This document shows, one piece after another, positions 1-8,820 of a DNA stretch of 64,000 nt. A model generated the notes under the pieces. It did not search any database. It was not told the DNA's origin and was given only the letters and a program-made list of their open reading frames with translations. Source of the DNA: Winslowiella arboricola. GTDB taxonomy: Bacteria > Pseudomonadota > Gammaproteobacteria > Enterobacterales > Enterobacteriaceae. Position 1 is the stretch's first letter. The number at the start of each line of letters is the position of its first letter. The stretch spans positions 248,001 to 312,000 of the forward strand of contig NZ_JAODIM010000042.1 in NCBI RefSeq assembly GCF_025527015.1, in the 5' to 3' direction. Both the position numbers and the translations under genes were made by a program.

Positions 1-385
1 CCACCACCGCTATGCCGCAGAGTTCAGCAAGCAGATTACTGACCGTGTCGGCCAGTTGACGGGCGCTTAATGGCGCATGCAGCGGATACTCAACCGCGGC
101 GGCGGTGGGTTGCAGAGTATTGTAATCATTGAGGGTTGCCTGCAAGCCATAGCTGCGCATCATAATATTCAGGCTGTAAAATTGTCGCGCTTTTACCGCC
201 AGCATCTGCTGCGGACGACCAAAGGGCGAATCTTTCACTTCGCGCGCTTCAATAATCCCCGCTTCCAGCAGTGATGAGGTCAGCTTGGTGACCCAGGCTT
301 TGGTGATCTGCAGCGTTTTGGTCATGCTGACCCGTGATTCCACGGCGCTATGCAGAATATTAAGAATCTGTTGTTTATAGTCCAT
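1..385 (-). CDS. ROK/NagC-family transcriptional regulator, N-terminal part (cut by window edge)
   Basis: The reading frame starts at an ATG at 385 and runs off the left edge, giving about 128 residues. It begins MDYKQQILNILHSAVESR and has a winged-helix segment (SMTKTLQITKAWVTKLTSSLLEAG), then a strand-turn with KDSPFGRPQQMLAV, the layout of the DNA-binding region of ROK-family repressors such as NagC, Mlc and XylR. The following residues (FYSLNIMMRSYGLQATLND) look like the start of the ROK sugar-kinase-like domain. ROK repressors usually sense sugars or phosphosugars; the ligand cannot be told from this piece. The family call rests on the N-terminal third only. Confidence 0.65.
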   Translation of the reverse strand, partial: MDYKQQILNILHSAVESRVSMTKTLQITKAWVTKLTSSLLEAGIIEAREVKDSPFGRPQQMLAVKARQFYSLNIMMRSYGLQATLNDYNTLQPTAAAVEYPLHAPLSARQLADTVSNLLAELCGIAVV

Positions 386-515
386 TGCTGCTTCCGTCTG
401 GCATCAGGTTGCGGCCATAACATAGCATTGATTCGGGGTTTCTGAGCGGGCTTTTGGCGCGAATTTTGTGAAGGAAGCCTGAACAAAGGATGGTTTCAGG
501 GCTGGGTTTATCGCC

Positions 516-1535
516 TCAGACGACCGTTTGTTGCTCATCTCTTTTCTGGTGCAACTCAGCACTCATCTTATCAGTCGGATAATGATTGCCCGCCATGGTC
601 GGATGGACTTCCACCTTAACCGAACGCCACAGAAAGCGCTGCAACCACTCGCGATAGCCGCGGGTAAGAAAGCCGTGATTTAGTTGCAGATAGCTGTCGC
701 GATAGGCCAGATAGACCTTGCGTAAGGCAAACCAGGGCACTCCCGGCAGATTATGGTGTACCGAGTGATAGTTCAGATTAAGAAACAGCAGTCGCCATGG
801 CCATGCCGCTTCGTTAATCACCGATCGTGCCTGCGGATCGTCGGCGGCCCGATGTTCGAGAAAAGAGCGGATTTTGGTCAGGCTGAGCGCGGGATAGCTG
901 ACCGCCAGCAGAAACCACCCTGGCGGGAAATCGACAGCATGCATCCAGGCAAACACCACCATTAATAAACTGCCGTGGGTCAGCCACATGGCGATGGCGC
1001 GCCAGTCGCGCCCGGCAAAAGCCGCCAGCATGCTCAGCAGGGTTTGAATAATATCGCTGGCCGGGCCAAGGATCACCCGACCAGGCAGAGTGTTGCGCAG
1101 CTGCACCAGACGTCGTTGCCAGCCAGAAAACTGCTGCCAGCGTTGCGCAGAAAAATAGTAAGTTTCCGGATCTTCATCAGGGTGGGTGAGATGCTGATCG
1201 CGATGGTGTTGCAGATGTGAGTCGCGATACAGTCCAAACGGATACCAGATGGCTAATGGCATCAGCCCCAGCAGCTGATTAAAGGCGGCGGAGCGGGTGG
1301 GATGACCATGAATCAGCTCATGTTGCAGCGACATATACCAGGTGGTAAACCAGATCAGCAGCAAGGTCGCCGGCAAAATCCCCAGCGTTTTCCAGTAAGC
1401 CAGCGTGGCGAACCAGCCACCATAAATCACCACGATCAGTATCCATGTCGGCAGCTCAGTTCGCCATAGCCAGCTGCGTGACAACTGATGGATCCAGGCC
1501 CGTTGCTGCTGATGAAGGTAATTCACAGTCGACAT
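516..1535 (-). CDS. Membrane fatty-acid desaturase family protein
   Basis: A 339-residue integral membrane protein with the three histidine boxes of the di-iron desaturase/hydroxylase superfamily: HELIHGH near residue 95, HLQHH near 130 and HSVHHNLPG near 280, with hydrophobic segments between. These His clusters bind the two irons that drive O2-dependent desaturation or hydroxylation of acyl chains at the inner membrane. The frame is open further upstream to 1598, but ATG at 1535 (MSTVNYLHQQQ) gives a typical N-terminus and drops an odd 21-residue extension. No partner gene is adjacent. Substrate (acyl-lipid, acyl-CoA or carotenoid) cannot be decided from sequence alone. Confidence 0.8.
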   Translation of the reverse strand: MSTVNYLHQQQRAWIHQLSRSWLWRTELPTWILIVVIYGGWFATLAYWKTLGILPATLLLIWFTTWYMSLQHELIHGHPTRSAAFNQLLGLMPLAIWYPFGLYRDSHLQHHRDQHLTHPDEDPETYYFSAQRWQQFSGWQRRLVQLRNTLPGRVILGPASDIIQTLLSMLAAFAGRDWRAIAMWLTHGSLLMVVFAWMHAVDFPPGWFLLAVSYPALSLTKIRSFLEHRAADDPQARSVINEAAWPWRLLFLNLNYHSVHHNLPGVPWFALRKVYLAYRDSYLQLNHGFLTRGYREWLQRFLWRSVKVEVHPTMAGNHYPTDKMSAELHQKRDEQQTVV

Positions 1536-1843
1536 CGATACCGCCCGAAAAAATGCTGAGATAAAAATCAACATGCGTGGGCGGCTGAGAAATAACAACG
1601 TATTAAAAACGCAGTGCTATGTTGAAAAATGCATAAGTCAGTTCTGTTTCGTGGCAGGAATATGATGTGATAATCATAAAAATATCTGCACTCTGGTAGG
1701 TTTAAATTTTAATTATTTTAATTGAAATAATTAAATAACCAATTCGAGGTCTCTTTATGGCTATATTAAAATTAAATATCAGCATCTTGAACTGCCTGTC
1801 AGGTTATGGTAAATACTATTTAAATAAGATAAGGAGAAGCGAA

Positions 1844-2053
1844 ATGGCGGAAATCATTAAAAATGTAAGCGAAAGAGCTTATGCTGTGGCCCAGGCAGTA
1901 GCGTTTAAATACTCAAAATATAATCCCGATATTAATGATCCGCATAACGTGAGTACTTCAGCGGTCAGTCTTGCCAGACAACGTTCTGCTAAACGTTCGG
2001 CGGCAGAGTTAAACTTAATGTTTGAAAAAGCCTTTGCTGAGGTTATTAAATAA
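1844..2053 (+). CDS. Small hypothetical protein (69 aa)
   Basis: The start is ATG 1844, chosen over an in-frame ATG at 1757 because AAGGAG lies at the right distance before it. The product (MAEIIKNVSERAYAVAQ...) is a predicted mostly helical, basic-C-terminal soluble protein with no recognised domain. The region is markedly more AT-rich than the neighbouring desaturase and transporter genes. A 50-base gap separates it from the next gene on the same strand, so the two probably form an operon. Function unknown. Confidence 0.6.
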   Translation: MAEIIKNVSERAYAVAQAVAFKYSKYNPDINDPHNVSTSAVSLARQRSAKRSAAELNLMFEKAFAEVIK

Positions 2054-2103
2054 TATGGTTAAATAAATGATTCATCTTTTATGCTTTATTTGGGGAGCGG
2101 AGC

Positions 2104-2760
2104 GTGGAGTCCAGATTATGGGTCTTTAAAGAATTAGTGGGTAATGACCACGATTATCAGGGTATTCTGGCATATGCATGTTATAAACTCGAAAAAGATA
2201 AACTTGCTCGGGATTTAATTAACGCCAAAAAATCTGAAGGTGACATTGCAAAGTCCTTAAAGCTATTTCATGCGGTATCCGTTACGCAAGGGCAATTAGA
2301 AAAATTCAGAGAAAAAGGGTTAGCTGTGATGGCAGCACTTACCGAAAGTTTAGATCAGGGATTAATCGATAAGCATAAAGAAGAGATGGACACACTCAAA
2401 AACCATTATCAAAACGTTCTGCAGCAGAATGAGCAGGCTTGTAAAAAACAGCTTGCCAGATGTAAGGCTGAGACTAAATCAATAACGCAGAAAGAACTGC
2501 TGACAAAAATGAGAGCCTGGCCATTAACACATTACTCTTTGAAAAAAAAGATATTTATGTGGATATGGAACGGCTATCAAAGCGTGGTTGCCGTGTTTGT
2601 ATTGATATTTATTTTGCATACTGTGGCTTACTGGTCCTCTGATAAAGAGATCAAGGTTGGGGTATTGAACAGTTTTTGGGGACGTGTTCAGAATATGTTT
2701 AATAGTCCCATCCCCTCGTCTGACGTTAACCTTAAAACAGACGCTGATGTTTTAAGATAA
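2104..2760 (+). CDS. Hypothetical coiled-coil protein with one C-terminal membrane segment (218 aa)
   Basis: Starts with GTG at 2104 preceded by GGGGAG. Residues ~1-150 are charged and helix-rich with heptad-like stretches (QLEKFREKGLAVM, HKEEMDTLKNHYQNVLQQNEQ), suggesting a coiled coil. A basic KKKIFMWIWNGYQS segment leads into a single hydrophobic span near residues 158-178 (VVAVFVLIFILHTVAYW), followed by a short polar tail. By the positive-inside rule the large N-terminal domain should be cytoplasmic. Codon use is AT-rich, as in its 5' neighbour at 1844, which suggests both arrived together. I do not recognise the family. Confidence 0.65.
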   Translation: MESRLWVFKELVGNDHDYQGILAYACYKLEKDKLARDLINAKKSEGDIAKSLKLFHAVSVTQGQLEKFREKGLAVMAALTESLDQGLIDKHKEEMDTLKNHYQNVLQQNEQACKKQLARCKAETKSITQKELLTKMRAWPLTHYSLKKKIFMWIWNGYQSVVAVFVLIFILHTVAYWSSDKEIKVGVLNSFWGRVQNMFNSPIPSSDVNLKTDADVLR

Positions 2761-2802
2761 TAACGTCTTAAACCTTCGCATAATGGTGTTCATCGCTTGC
2801 GA

Positions 2803-3564
2803 TCACTTTAAAAACCGTTCCTCCAGCGTCGCTTCCAGACCCAGCATCGCATCCTCTGCATGCTGCATATGTTCGGTCATAATCGTTTCGACCGCGCTGG
2901 CATCTTTGCGGCGCATCGCTTCTATTAAACGGTACTGATAGTCGATACCCACACTGCGATCCACCGGCTGCGGGCGCTGGTAAATATCTTTGCAGACCGC
3001 CAGGTCTTTTAGCAGGCGTTGCAGAAAGTGGCAGATAAAGGCCAGCAGCACATTGTCAGAGTAGCTGGCGACCACCGCATGAAAATCCAGTTCCGCCATA
3101 CGCTGTTCCCAGCGTTCGGCATCGTCCGCCGGCTCATGGTCATATACCGCAATCAGCTGATGCAGCTGTTCAAAGCCTTTGGCGTCAATATTACCAATCG
3201 CACTGACGGCAACCAGCGGTTCCAGCGCCTTGCGCAGGGCATAAATATTGGCAATCGACAGCTGGCGGGTAAACAGATAGTTCGACAGCAGGCTGATGGC
3301 GCGGGTTTCGGTCATCGAATCGATAAAGGCGCCGCCGCCGGGGCCGGTTTTGGTGCGGATCAGTCCCTGAACTTCCAGTGACTTCAGCGCTTCACGCACC
3401 GTCCCTTTGCCAGCCGCATAGCGGGTCGCCAGATCTTTCTCCTGCGGCAGGCGGTCGCCCGGCAACAGATTATCGCGAATAATACTCTCTTTGATGGCAT
3501 CAACGATTTCATCGGTACGCTTGCGACGCACTGGTTCAGGCGTCGCCGGGGTTTCACTGCTCAT
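2803..3564 (-). CDS. GntR-family regulator, FadR-type (FCD effector domain)
   Basis: 253 residues. An N-terminal winged helix of GntR type (residues ~12-80: DEIVDAIKESIIRDNLLPGDRLPQ, then GKGTVREALKSLEVQGLI) is followed by an all-helical FCD ligand-binding domain with the usual metal-site acidic/His residues (ELDFHAVVASYSDN and C-terminal MTEHMQHAEDAM). AAGGAT lies ahead of the ATG at 3564. It is the last gene of the leftward peptide-type ABC operon, 12 bases after the ATPase stop, so it is probably the local regulator. Its operators are likely the two near-identical palindromes at 8749-8795. FCD regulators normally release DNA when a small organic acid or amino-acid ligand binds. Confidence 0.85.
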   Translation of the reverse strand: MSSETPATPEPVRRKRTDEIVDAIKESIIRDNLLPGDRLPQEKDLATRYAAGKGTVREALKSLEVQGLIRTKTGPGGGAFIDSMTETRAISLLSNYLFTRQLSIANIYALRKALEPLVAVSAIGNIDAKGFEQLHQLIAVYDHEPADDAERWEQRMAELDFHAVVASYSDNVLLAFICHFLQRLLKDLAVCKDIYQRPQPVDRSVGIDYQYRLIEAMRRKDASAVETIMTEHMQHAEDAMLGLEATLEERFLK

Positions 3565-3576
3565 AGACTTTTATCC

Positions 3577-4353
3577 TTACAGTCGCGGCGCACTGGCCAG
3601 CAGACTCTGGGTGTAACTGTGTTGCGGCGCGCGAAACAGGGCGTCGTTATCGGCACATTCTACCAAATCTCCGCGATACATCACCGCCACCCGATCGGCG
3701 ATGGATTCCACTACCGCCAGATCGTGGCTGATAAACAGGTATGACAAGCCAAATTGCTGTTTCAGCTGATCCAGCAACAGCAATACCTGCGCCTGCACTG
3801 AGACATCCAGCGCACTCACCGGTTCGTCGAGCACCAGAATCCGCGCTTCCGCCGCCAGCGCCCGGGCGATAGCCAGCCGCTGAGCCTGGCCGCCGGAAAA
3901 CTCATGAGGGTAACCGAGCAGCGCATCGGCGGGCATCTGCACGGCTTCCATCAGTTCCAGCATGCGGTTTTTACGCTGCGTGGCGCGATAGCCACATAAA
4001 TGGCTAAGCGGCACATTGAGAATGTCGGCGATGGTTTTACGTGGATTAAGTGAGGCTACCGGATCCTGAAATACATACTGTATCAGCCGCCCCAGGGCTT
4101 TTGCGTCACGCTGCTGCGCGCTTTCGCCCATCAGTCTGATACTGCCGGAGGTGGGCGTCTCCAGCCCGACCAGCATCCGTGCCAGGGTACTTTTGCCCGA
4201 GCCACTTTCGCCGACCACCGCCAGAGTTTCACCTGCCGACAGCTGCAACGATACGCCTTTGACCGCCTGCACCTGATGGCGCGCCGGAGAGAGCCAGCTG
4301 GCCTTGCGGCCAAATGTTTTATACAGCTTATCGACTTCAATCACATAGCTCAT
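3577..4353 (-). CDS. Peptide/opine-type ABC transporter ATP-binding protein (DppF/OppF family)
   Basis: 258 residues with a complete ABC ATPase module: Walker A GESGSGKST, Q-loop FQDPVASLNP, signature SGGQAQR, Walker [12 protein letters not shown] and the switch His in LFISHDLAV. It hydrolyses ATP to drive import through the neighbouring permeases. The start ATG overlaps the stop of the upstream permease-ATPase fusion (4350-4353), so the two are translationally coupled. The short C-terminus lacks the long oligopeptide-loop and Fe-S type tail seen in some DppF proteins, a normal variation. It is the second of the two ATPase halves of this importer. Confidence 0.9.
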   Translation of the reverse strand: MSYVIEVDKLYKTFGRKASWLSPARHQVQAVKGVSLQLSAGETLAVVGESGSGKSTLARMLVGLETPTSGSIRLMGESAQQRDAKALGRLIQYVFQDPVASLNPRKTIADILNVPLSHLCGYRATQRKNRMLELMEAVQMPADALLGYPHEFSGGQAQRLAIARALAAEARILVLDEPVSALDVSVQAQVLLLLDQLKQQFGLSYLFISHDLAVVESIADRVAVMYRGDLVECADNDALFRAPQHSYTQSLLASAPRL

Positions 4354-6146
4354 AGCGTCTCCTGCTGCGACTGACGTGGGGGATAGAGTTTCGCCACCTG
4401 TTGCAGAAACTCACGCCCCTGGCCCAGTTTCGGCACGCTGGCAATCAGTCGCCGGGTGTATTGATGCTGTGGCGCATTAAGCACCGTGGCAGTATCGCCG
4501 CTTTCGACGATTTCACCGTGGCGCATTACCGCCACGCGGTCACAAATCTGCGCGATTACGCCGAAATCGTGGGTAATAAACAGCAGGGTCAGGCCGCGTT
4601 CACGGCGCAGCTGCTGCAGTAATTCGAGGATCCGCGCCTGCACGGTAACATCAAGGGCGGTAGTGGGTTCATCGGCGATAATAATCTGCGGATCATTGGC
4701 CAGCGCCATGGCGATACCGGTGCGCTGACGCTGACCGCCGGAGAGCTGATGCGGAAAGGCATAAAAACGCTGTGCGGCATCCTGAATGCCGACGCTGTCG
4801 AGCAGTTCCAGCGCTTTCTGCCGCGCCGCGGCGTTCGACAGCGGCTGATGAGCCTGAATGGCTTCGATTAACTGTGCGCCAATACTCATCTGCGGGTGCA
4901 GGGTGGTCAGCGGATCCTGGAAAATATACGCCACCCGTGCGCCACGGCGCTGCTGTATTGCCTGCGGCGACAGCGACAGCATCTCCTCACCGGCGACATA
5001 AATCGCGCCGCCGCTGATTTCGCCCGGCGGCGAGGCCACCAACCCCATCACCGACAGCGCGGTTACGCTTTTACCGGAGCCACTTTCGCCAATCAGACCG
5101 AGACACTCACCGGCTTTAACATAAAAACTGACGCCTTTCACTGCCGCCTGAGTTTTTGCGCCAGAGCGGAAATTGACCTGCAAATCGACCACCTCCAGCA
5201 GCGCATTATTACCCTGACTGGCTGCCGGTATCGTTTTACGGCTGACGCGGGTCACCGCGCTGGCGCGCTGCAATACGCCGGATTTAAGCCGTGGATCGAG
5301 CAGATCGCGGATGCCGTCACCGAGCAGGTTAAAGCTCATTACCAGCAGGAAAATCATTATTCCCGGCACCAGTGAGACATGTGGCGCGCTGAACATCTGG
5401 GCGCGCCCCTGGCCGAGCATTGAGCCGAGATCTGCGGCGGGAGGCTGGGCGCCAAGGCCAAGGAACGACAGCCCGGCGGTCTCCAGAATCATCCAGCCGA
5501 CGGTAGTCGACATGGTAACCACGATTACCGGCAGCACATTCGGCAGCACTTCGCTTAGCAGAATCTGGCGGTGATTTTTCCCCGACAGACGCGCGGCCTG
5601 CACAAAATCACGCTGACGCAGGCCGACGGTCAGGCCGCGAATATTGCGCGCGAAGAACGGAATATTTACCACCGCAATGGCGTACAGCGCATTCAGCAGA
5701 CCGGGACCGAGCACCGCAACAATCACCAGCGCCAGCAGAATATAGGGAAACGCCATCAGCATATCGATCAGGCGCATCAGCAGGCTGTCGGCTTTGCCGC
5801 CGGCGTAACCGGCAATCAGACCGATTAAGGTGCCGAAAAAAGCCGCCAGCAGGGTGGCGCTGATACCCACCGCCAGCGAGATGCGGGTGCCCCAGATTAG
5901 CCGTGACAGCACATCACGCCCCAGCGGGTCGGTCCCCAGCAGATGGCCCGGTGATAACGGCGGTAACAATCGTTGCAGTAAATCGGTGGCATCAGGGTCG
6001 GCCAGCGGCAGCAGCGGGGCGCATAATGCGGTAATCAGCGCGATCAGCAAAATAATCAGTCCCAGCGTCGCCAGCCGGTTGGCCAGCAATAACGACCACG
6101 GCGACGGGCGATGGCGCACTGCCGGAGAGTTCAGCGTCTGGCTCAT
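4350..6146 (-). CDS. Fused ABC permease-ATPase (DppC-like permease + DppD-like ATPase), 598 aa
   Basis: Residues ~1-295 form a DppC/OppC-type permease: an N-terminal membrane helix, then a BPD_transp_1 domain starting near GTDPLGRDVLSRLIWGTR with the coupling loop AARLSGKNHRQILLSEVLPN. Residues ~310-598 form a full ABC ATPase ([46 protein letters not shown]). The two are normally separate genes. The ATG at 6146 overlaps the upstream permease stop (6143), which fixes the start; the frame continues upstream only as a non-coding shadow of the permease gene. The linker is roughly at residues 296-325. Permease-ATPase fusions of this kind occur in a minority of peptide-family importers. Confidence 0.88.
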   Translation of the reverse strand: MSQTLNSPAVRHRPSPWSLLLANRLATLGLIILLIALITALCAPLLPLADPDATDLLQRLLPPLSPGHLLGTDPLGRDVLSRLIWGTRISLAVGISATLLAAFFGTLIGLIAGYAGGKADSLLMRLIDMLMAFPYILLALVIVAVLGPGLLNALYAIAVVNIPFFARNIRGLTVGLRQRDFVQAARLSGKNHRQILLSEVLPNVLPVIVVTMSTTVGWMILETAGLSFLGLGAQPPAADLGSMLGQGRAQMFSAPHVSLVPGIMIFLLVMSFNLLGDGIRDLLDPRLKSGVLQRASAVTRVSRKTIPAASQGNNALLEVVDLQVNFRSGAKTQAAVKGVSFYVKAGECLGLIGESGSGKSVTALSVMGLVASPPGEISGGAIYVAGEEMLSLSPQAIQQRRGARVAYIFQDPLTTLHPQMSIGAQLIEAIQAHQPLSNAAARQKALELLDSVGIQDAAQRFYAFPHQLSGGQRQRTGIAMALANDPQIIIADEPTTALDVTVQARILELLQQLRRERGLTLLFITHDFGVIAQICDRVAVMRHGEIVESGDTATVLNAPQHQYTRRLIASVPKLGQGREFLQQVAKLYPPRQSQQETL

Positions 6147-7090
6147 GATTTTAACCTCGGGTCGAGAAGGGCCTGAAGAATATCGGCGCACAGGTTGATC
6201 AACACATAGGCGGCTGCGGCCACCAGGACACCCCCCTGCACCAGTAACAGATCGCGGGTCGAGACCGCTTTTACCAGCATCGCGCCGAGGCCGGGCCACT
6301 GAAATACCGTCTCGATATACACTGCGCCGCCGAGTACAAATCCGGCCTGAATACCGATCACCGGAATCACCGATACCAGCGCCATACGAAAGGCGTGGCG
6401 ATAAATCACTTTGCGTTCCGACAGACCTTTCGCGCGTGCGGTACGGATAAAGTCCTGACGCAGCACTTCCAGCATTGCGGTGCGGGTCAGGCGGGCAATC
6501 ACGCCGGTGGCGACAATCGCCAGCGTTATGGCCGGTAGCGCCAGGTGATGCAGCAAATCCAGCCAGCCGCCGCCACCCCAGATAGCATACATACCGGAGG
6601 CAGGGAACCATTGCAGCTGTACGGCGAACAACATAATCATCAGCAGGCCAATCCAGAAGGAGGGCAGCGAAATACCGAGCAGTACCAGCAGGGTGATCAG
6701 ACGATCGCCCCAGCCAAACTGGCGTACTGCTGATACCGTACCGGCCAGCAGACCCAGTACGGTGCTCAGCAACAGGGCGCTGCCGCCCAGCACCAGCGTG
6801 GCGCTCAGGCGCTGCAACACTTCATCCAGCACCGGCCGGTTCAGCACATATGAGCGGCCAAAATCGCCGTGCAAAATATTGCCCGCCCAGATCAGATACT
6901 GGCGATACAACGGCTGGTCCAGTCTCAGTTGCTGGTTAATCCGCGCGACATTTTCCGGGGTTGCCCAGGCGCCCAGCAGCGCTTCGGCCGGATTTCCCGG
7001 GATCATCGCCATAATCAGAAACACAATCAGCGACAGGCCGATAAACACCGGGATGATCGATAACAGCCTTTTCAGCAGGTAGCTCCACAT
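6143..7090 (-). CDS. Peptide/opine-type ABC transporter permease (DppB family)
   Basis: 315 residues with six predicted membrane spans and the DppB-type conserved loop RLTRTAMLEVLRQDFIRTARAKGLSERKV that docks on the ATPase. ATG 7090 has GGAG seven bases upstream; the GTG at 7096 is too close to that site. It lies 21 bases after the binding-protein gene and overlaps the next gene by four bases. It pairs with the permease half of the downstream fusion to make the heterodimeric channel in the inner membrane. Confidence 0.9.
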   Translation of the reverse strand: MWSYLLKRLLSIIPVFIGLSLIVFLIMAMIPGNPAEALLGAWATPENVARINQQLRLDQPLYRQYLIWAGNILHGDFGRSYVLNRPVLDEVLQRLSATLVLGGSALLLSTVLGLLAGTVSAVRQFGWGDRLITLLVLLGISLPSFWIGLLMIMLFAVQLQWFPASGMYAIWGGGGWLDLLHHLALPAITLAIVATGVIARLTRTAMLEVLRQDFIRTARAKGLSERKVIYRHAFRMALVSVIPVIGIQAGFVLGGAVYIETVFQWPGLGAMLVKAVSTRDLLLVQGGVLVAAAAYVLINLCADILQALLDPRLKS

Positions 7091-7111
7091 AATCACGCTC
7101 CGCGTTAATAA

Positions 7112-8698
7112 TCAGTGCTTCGTCACCCGGTTGAGTAACAGGTTGAAGTTGGGTTGCAGGGAAAAGTGGCCGATGCGGGTTGAAGTCACGGCGTTCTGCT
7201 TCCAGTTGGCGACAAAAATCCACGGCGCATCGTTATGCACCAGCTGCTGCACCTGGCGATACAGCTGGCCGCGAGCGGCGTTGTCGGTCGTGAGGCGTGC
7301 CTGCTCCAGCAGTTTGTCGACCTGCGGATTACTGTAATAGCCGGAGTTAAAGCCGCCTTTTTTCGGCCAGGCATCGCTGCGCAGGGTGAGGAATGGCAGG
7401 GTGTCGGGATCGTTGGTCATCCACGCCATTTCCGCCATATTGGTCTGGTTATCGAGTCCGGCATTGACCTTCGACAGATAGGTATTCCACTCATAAGTCT
7501 CAATATTGACATTCAGCCCGACCGCTTTTAAATCCGCCTGAATGGCTGTGGCCATCGGTACCGGATCCAGCATGCCGGAGCCGCCTTCGGTGACGTAGAA
7601 GGTCAGCGTTGCGCCTTCGGCTCCCGCTTCCTTCAGCAGCTGGCGGGCTTTGGCCGGATCGTAAGGCCAGGGGGTGACCTCTTTATTGGCGGCCCAGCGA
7701 AAAGCGGCCGGTATCGGGCCGTCGGCCACGCCAGCCGAGCCCTGCAAAATATTGTCCACCAGCGACTGCTTATTCACCGCGTAATTCACCGCCTGGCGCA
7801 CCCGCACATCATTAAACGGCGGCACCTGCGTATTCAGCATCACATACCAGACGTGGGGGCCGGTGGTTTCATACAGACGGAAGCGTTTGCTTTTTTCGGC
7901 AAACAGTTTCACCGTATCAGGCGGCACTTCCACCATCGCATCAATCCCGCCGGAGAGCATCTCCGCCACGCGTGTATTGCCATCGGTAATCGGGCGGAAT
8001 ACTACGGTATTGACCGCCGGTTTGCCGTCCCAGTAAGCGCTGTTTGCCGTGACCACTACGCGCTGATTAGCCTGCCATTCGGCAAACTGAAACGCACCGG
8101 TGCCCACCGGATGACGGCCAAAATCTTTGCCATATTTTTTAACCGCCGTCGGCGAAACGATCAGACCGGTTGGCGTCGCGAGGTTAGAGAGCAGTGGCGC
8201 AAACGGCTCATTCAGATGAAATACCAGCGTATGTTCGTCAGGAGTAGCGATCGACTTTATCGAGGAGAAGAAGAACGACAGCGGGAACGGGCCGGTATGA
8301 TGCCAGGCACTCTTTTCATCGAGCATACGCTGGAAAGTAAATTTTGCGGCGTCGGCATTAAACGGTGTGCCGTCCTGAAAACGCACATTTTTCCGCAGCT
8401 GAAAACGGTAAGTCAGGCCATCCGGGCTGATTTGCCAGCTGGTGGCCAGAGCCGGTTCGATATCCAGCGTACCTGCACCGTTGCGCACCAGACCATCATA
8501 GATATTCACCAGAATACGCGAATCATTGGCGGCGGTCGCCACCTGCGGATCGAGCGACTGCGGCTCCGCCACCTGACCAATCAGCAGTGCATCCGCGGGC
8601 GTGGCGGCCTGCACGGCGGGCATCCCAGTCAGACCAAGCAGCAGGCAGAACGGCAGGGCTTTTCTGATTAACACATCTCTTCGTCGCGCACTCAGCAT
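7112..8698 (-). CDS. Periplasmic substrate-binding protein, family 5 (DppA/OppA-like)
   Basis: 528 residues. The N-terminus has a basic stretch, a hydrophobic core and a likely signal peptidase I site at AVQA-ATPAD. The mature part has the SBP family 5 pattern (YDGLVRNGAGTLDIEPALATSW, FQDGTPFNADAAKFTFQRM, VPPFNDVRVRQAVNYAVNK). It delivers a peptide-like or opine-like ligand to the permeases encoded just downstream. It is the first gene of the leftward operon, and its promoter region is shared with the divergent DUF1028 gene. DUF1028 neighbours hint at a modified amino acid or peptide ligand, but the ligand is not readable from the sequence. Confidence 0.9.
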   Translation of the reverse strand: MLSARRRDVLIRKALPFCLLLGLTGMPAVQAATPADALLIGQVAEPQSLDPQVATAANDSRILVNIYDGLVRNGAGTLDIEPALATSWQISPDGLTYRFQLRKNVRFQDGTPFNADAAKFTFQRMLDEKSAWHHTGPFPLSFFFSSIKSIATPDEHTLVFHLNEPFAPLLSNLATPTGLIVSPTAVKKYGKDFGRHPVGTGAFQFAEWQANQRVVVTANSAYWDGKPAVNTVVFRPITDGNTRVAEMLSGGIDAMVEVPPDTVKLFAEKSKRFRLYETTGPHVWYVMLNTQVPPFNDVRVRQAVNYAVNKQSLVDNILQGSAGVADGPIPAAFRWAANKEVTPWPYDPAKARQLLKEAGAEGATLTFYVTEGGSGMLDPVPMATAIQADLKAVGLNVNIETYEWNTYLSKVNAGLDNQTNMAEMAWMTNDPDTLPFLTLRSDAWPKKGGFNSGYYSNPQVDKLLEQARLTTDNAARGQLYRQVQQLVHNDAPWIFVANWKQNAVTSTRIGHFSLQPNFNLLLNRVTKH

Positions 8699-8748
8699 TG
8701 TGGCCTCATCAGTTTCTGGTGAAAGAATAAGCGTTGTCCTGCTTTTTA

Positions 8749-8763
8749 TTTATGCGTATAAAT
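8749..8763. promoter_or_regulatory. Putative GntR/FCD operator, copy 1
   Basis: TTTATGCGTATAAAT, part of a near-perfect palindrome, lies between the divergent SBP and DUF1028 genes. A second copy with one base changed starts 32 bases to the right, about three helix turns. The local GntR regulator (2803-3564) is the obvious candidate to bind it. Confidence 0.5.
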
Positions 8764-8780
8764 ACACTTTATTGCAATAA

Positions 8781-8795
8781 TTTATGCATATAAAT
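8781..8795. promoter_or_regulatory. Putative GntR/FCD operator, copy 2
   Basis: TTTATGCATATAAAT differs from the copy at 8749 in one base only and lies 26 bases ahead of the DUF1028 start. Occupancy of both sites would cover both divergent promoters. Confidence 0.5.
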
Positions 8796-8820
8796 TTAAT
8801 CTGACGCTGATGGAGCTGAG

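Noticed and set aside
6147-6611. N-terminal extension of the permease-ATPase fusion to 753 residues
   Set aside because: The extension is Arg/Gly/Ser-rich shadow sequence of the overlapping permease gene in another frame; ATG 6146 has GAGG upstream and a four-base overlap with the upstream stop.
3577-8698. Housekeeping dipeptide (dpp) operon
   Set aside because: Gene fusion, GntR/FCD regulator and divergent DUF1028 gene do not fit dppABCDF; only family-level naming is justified.
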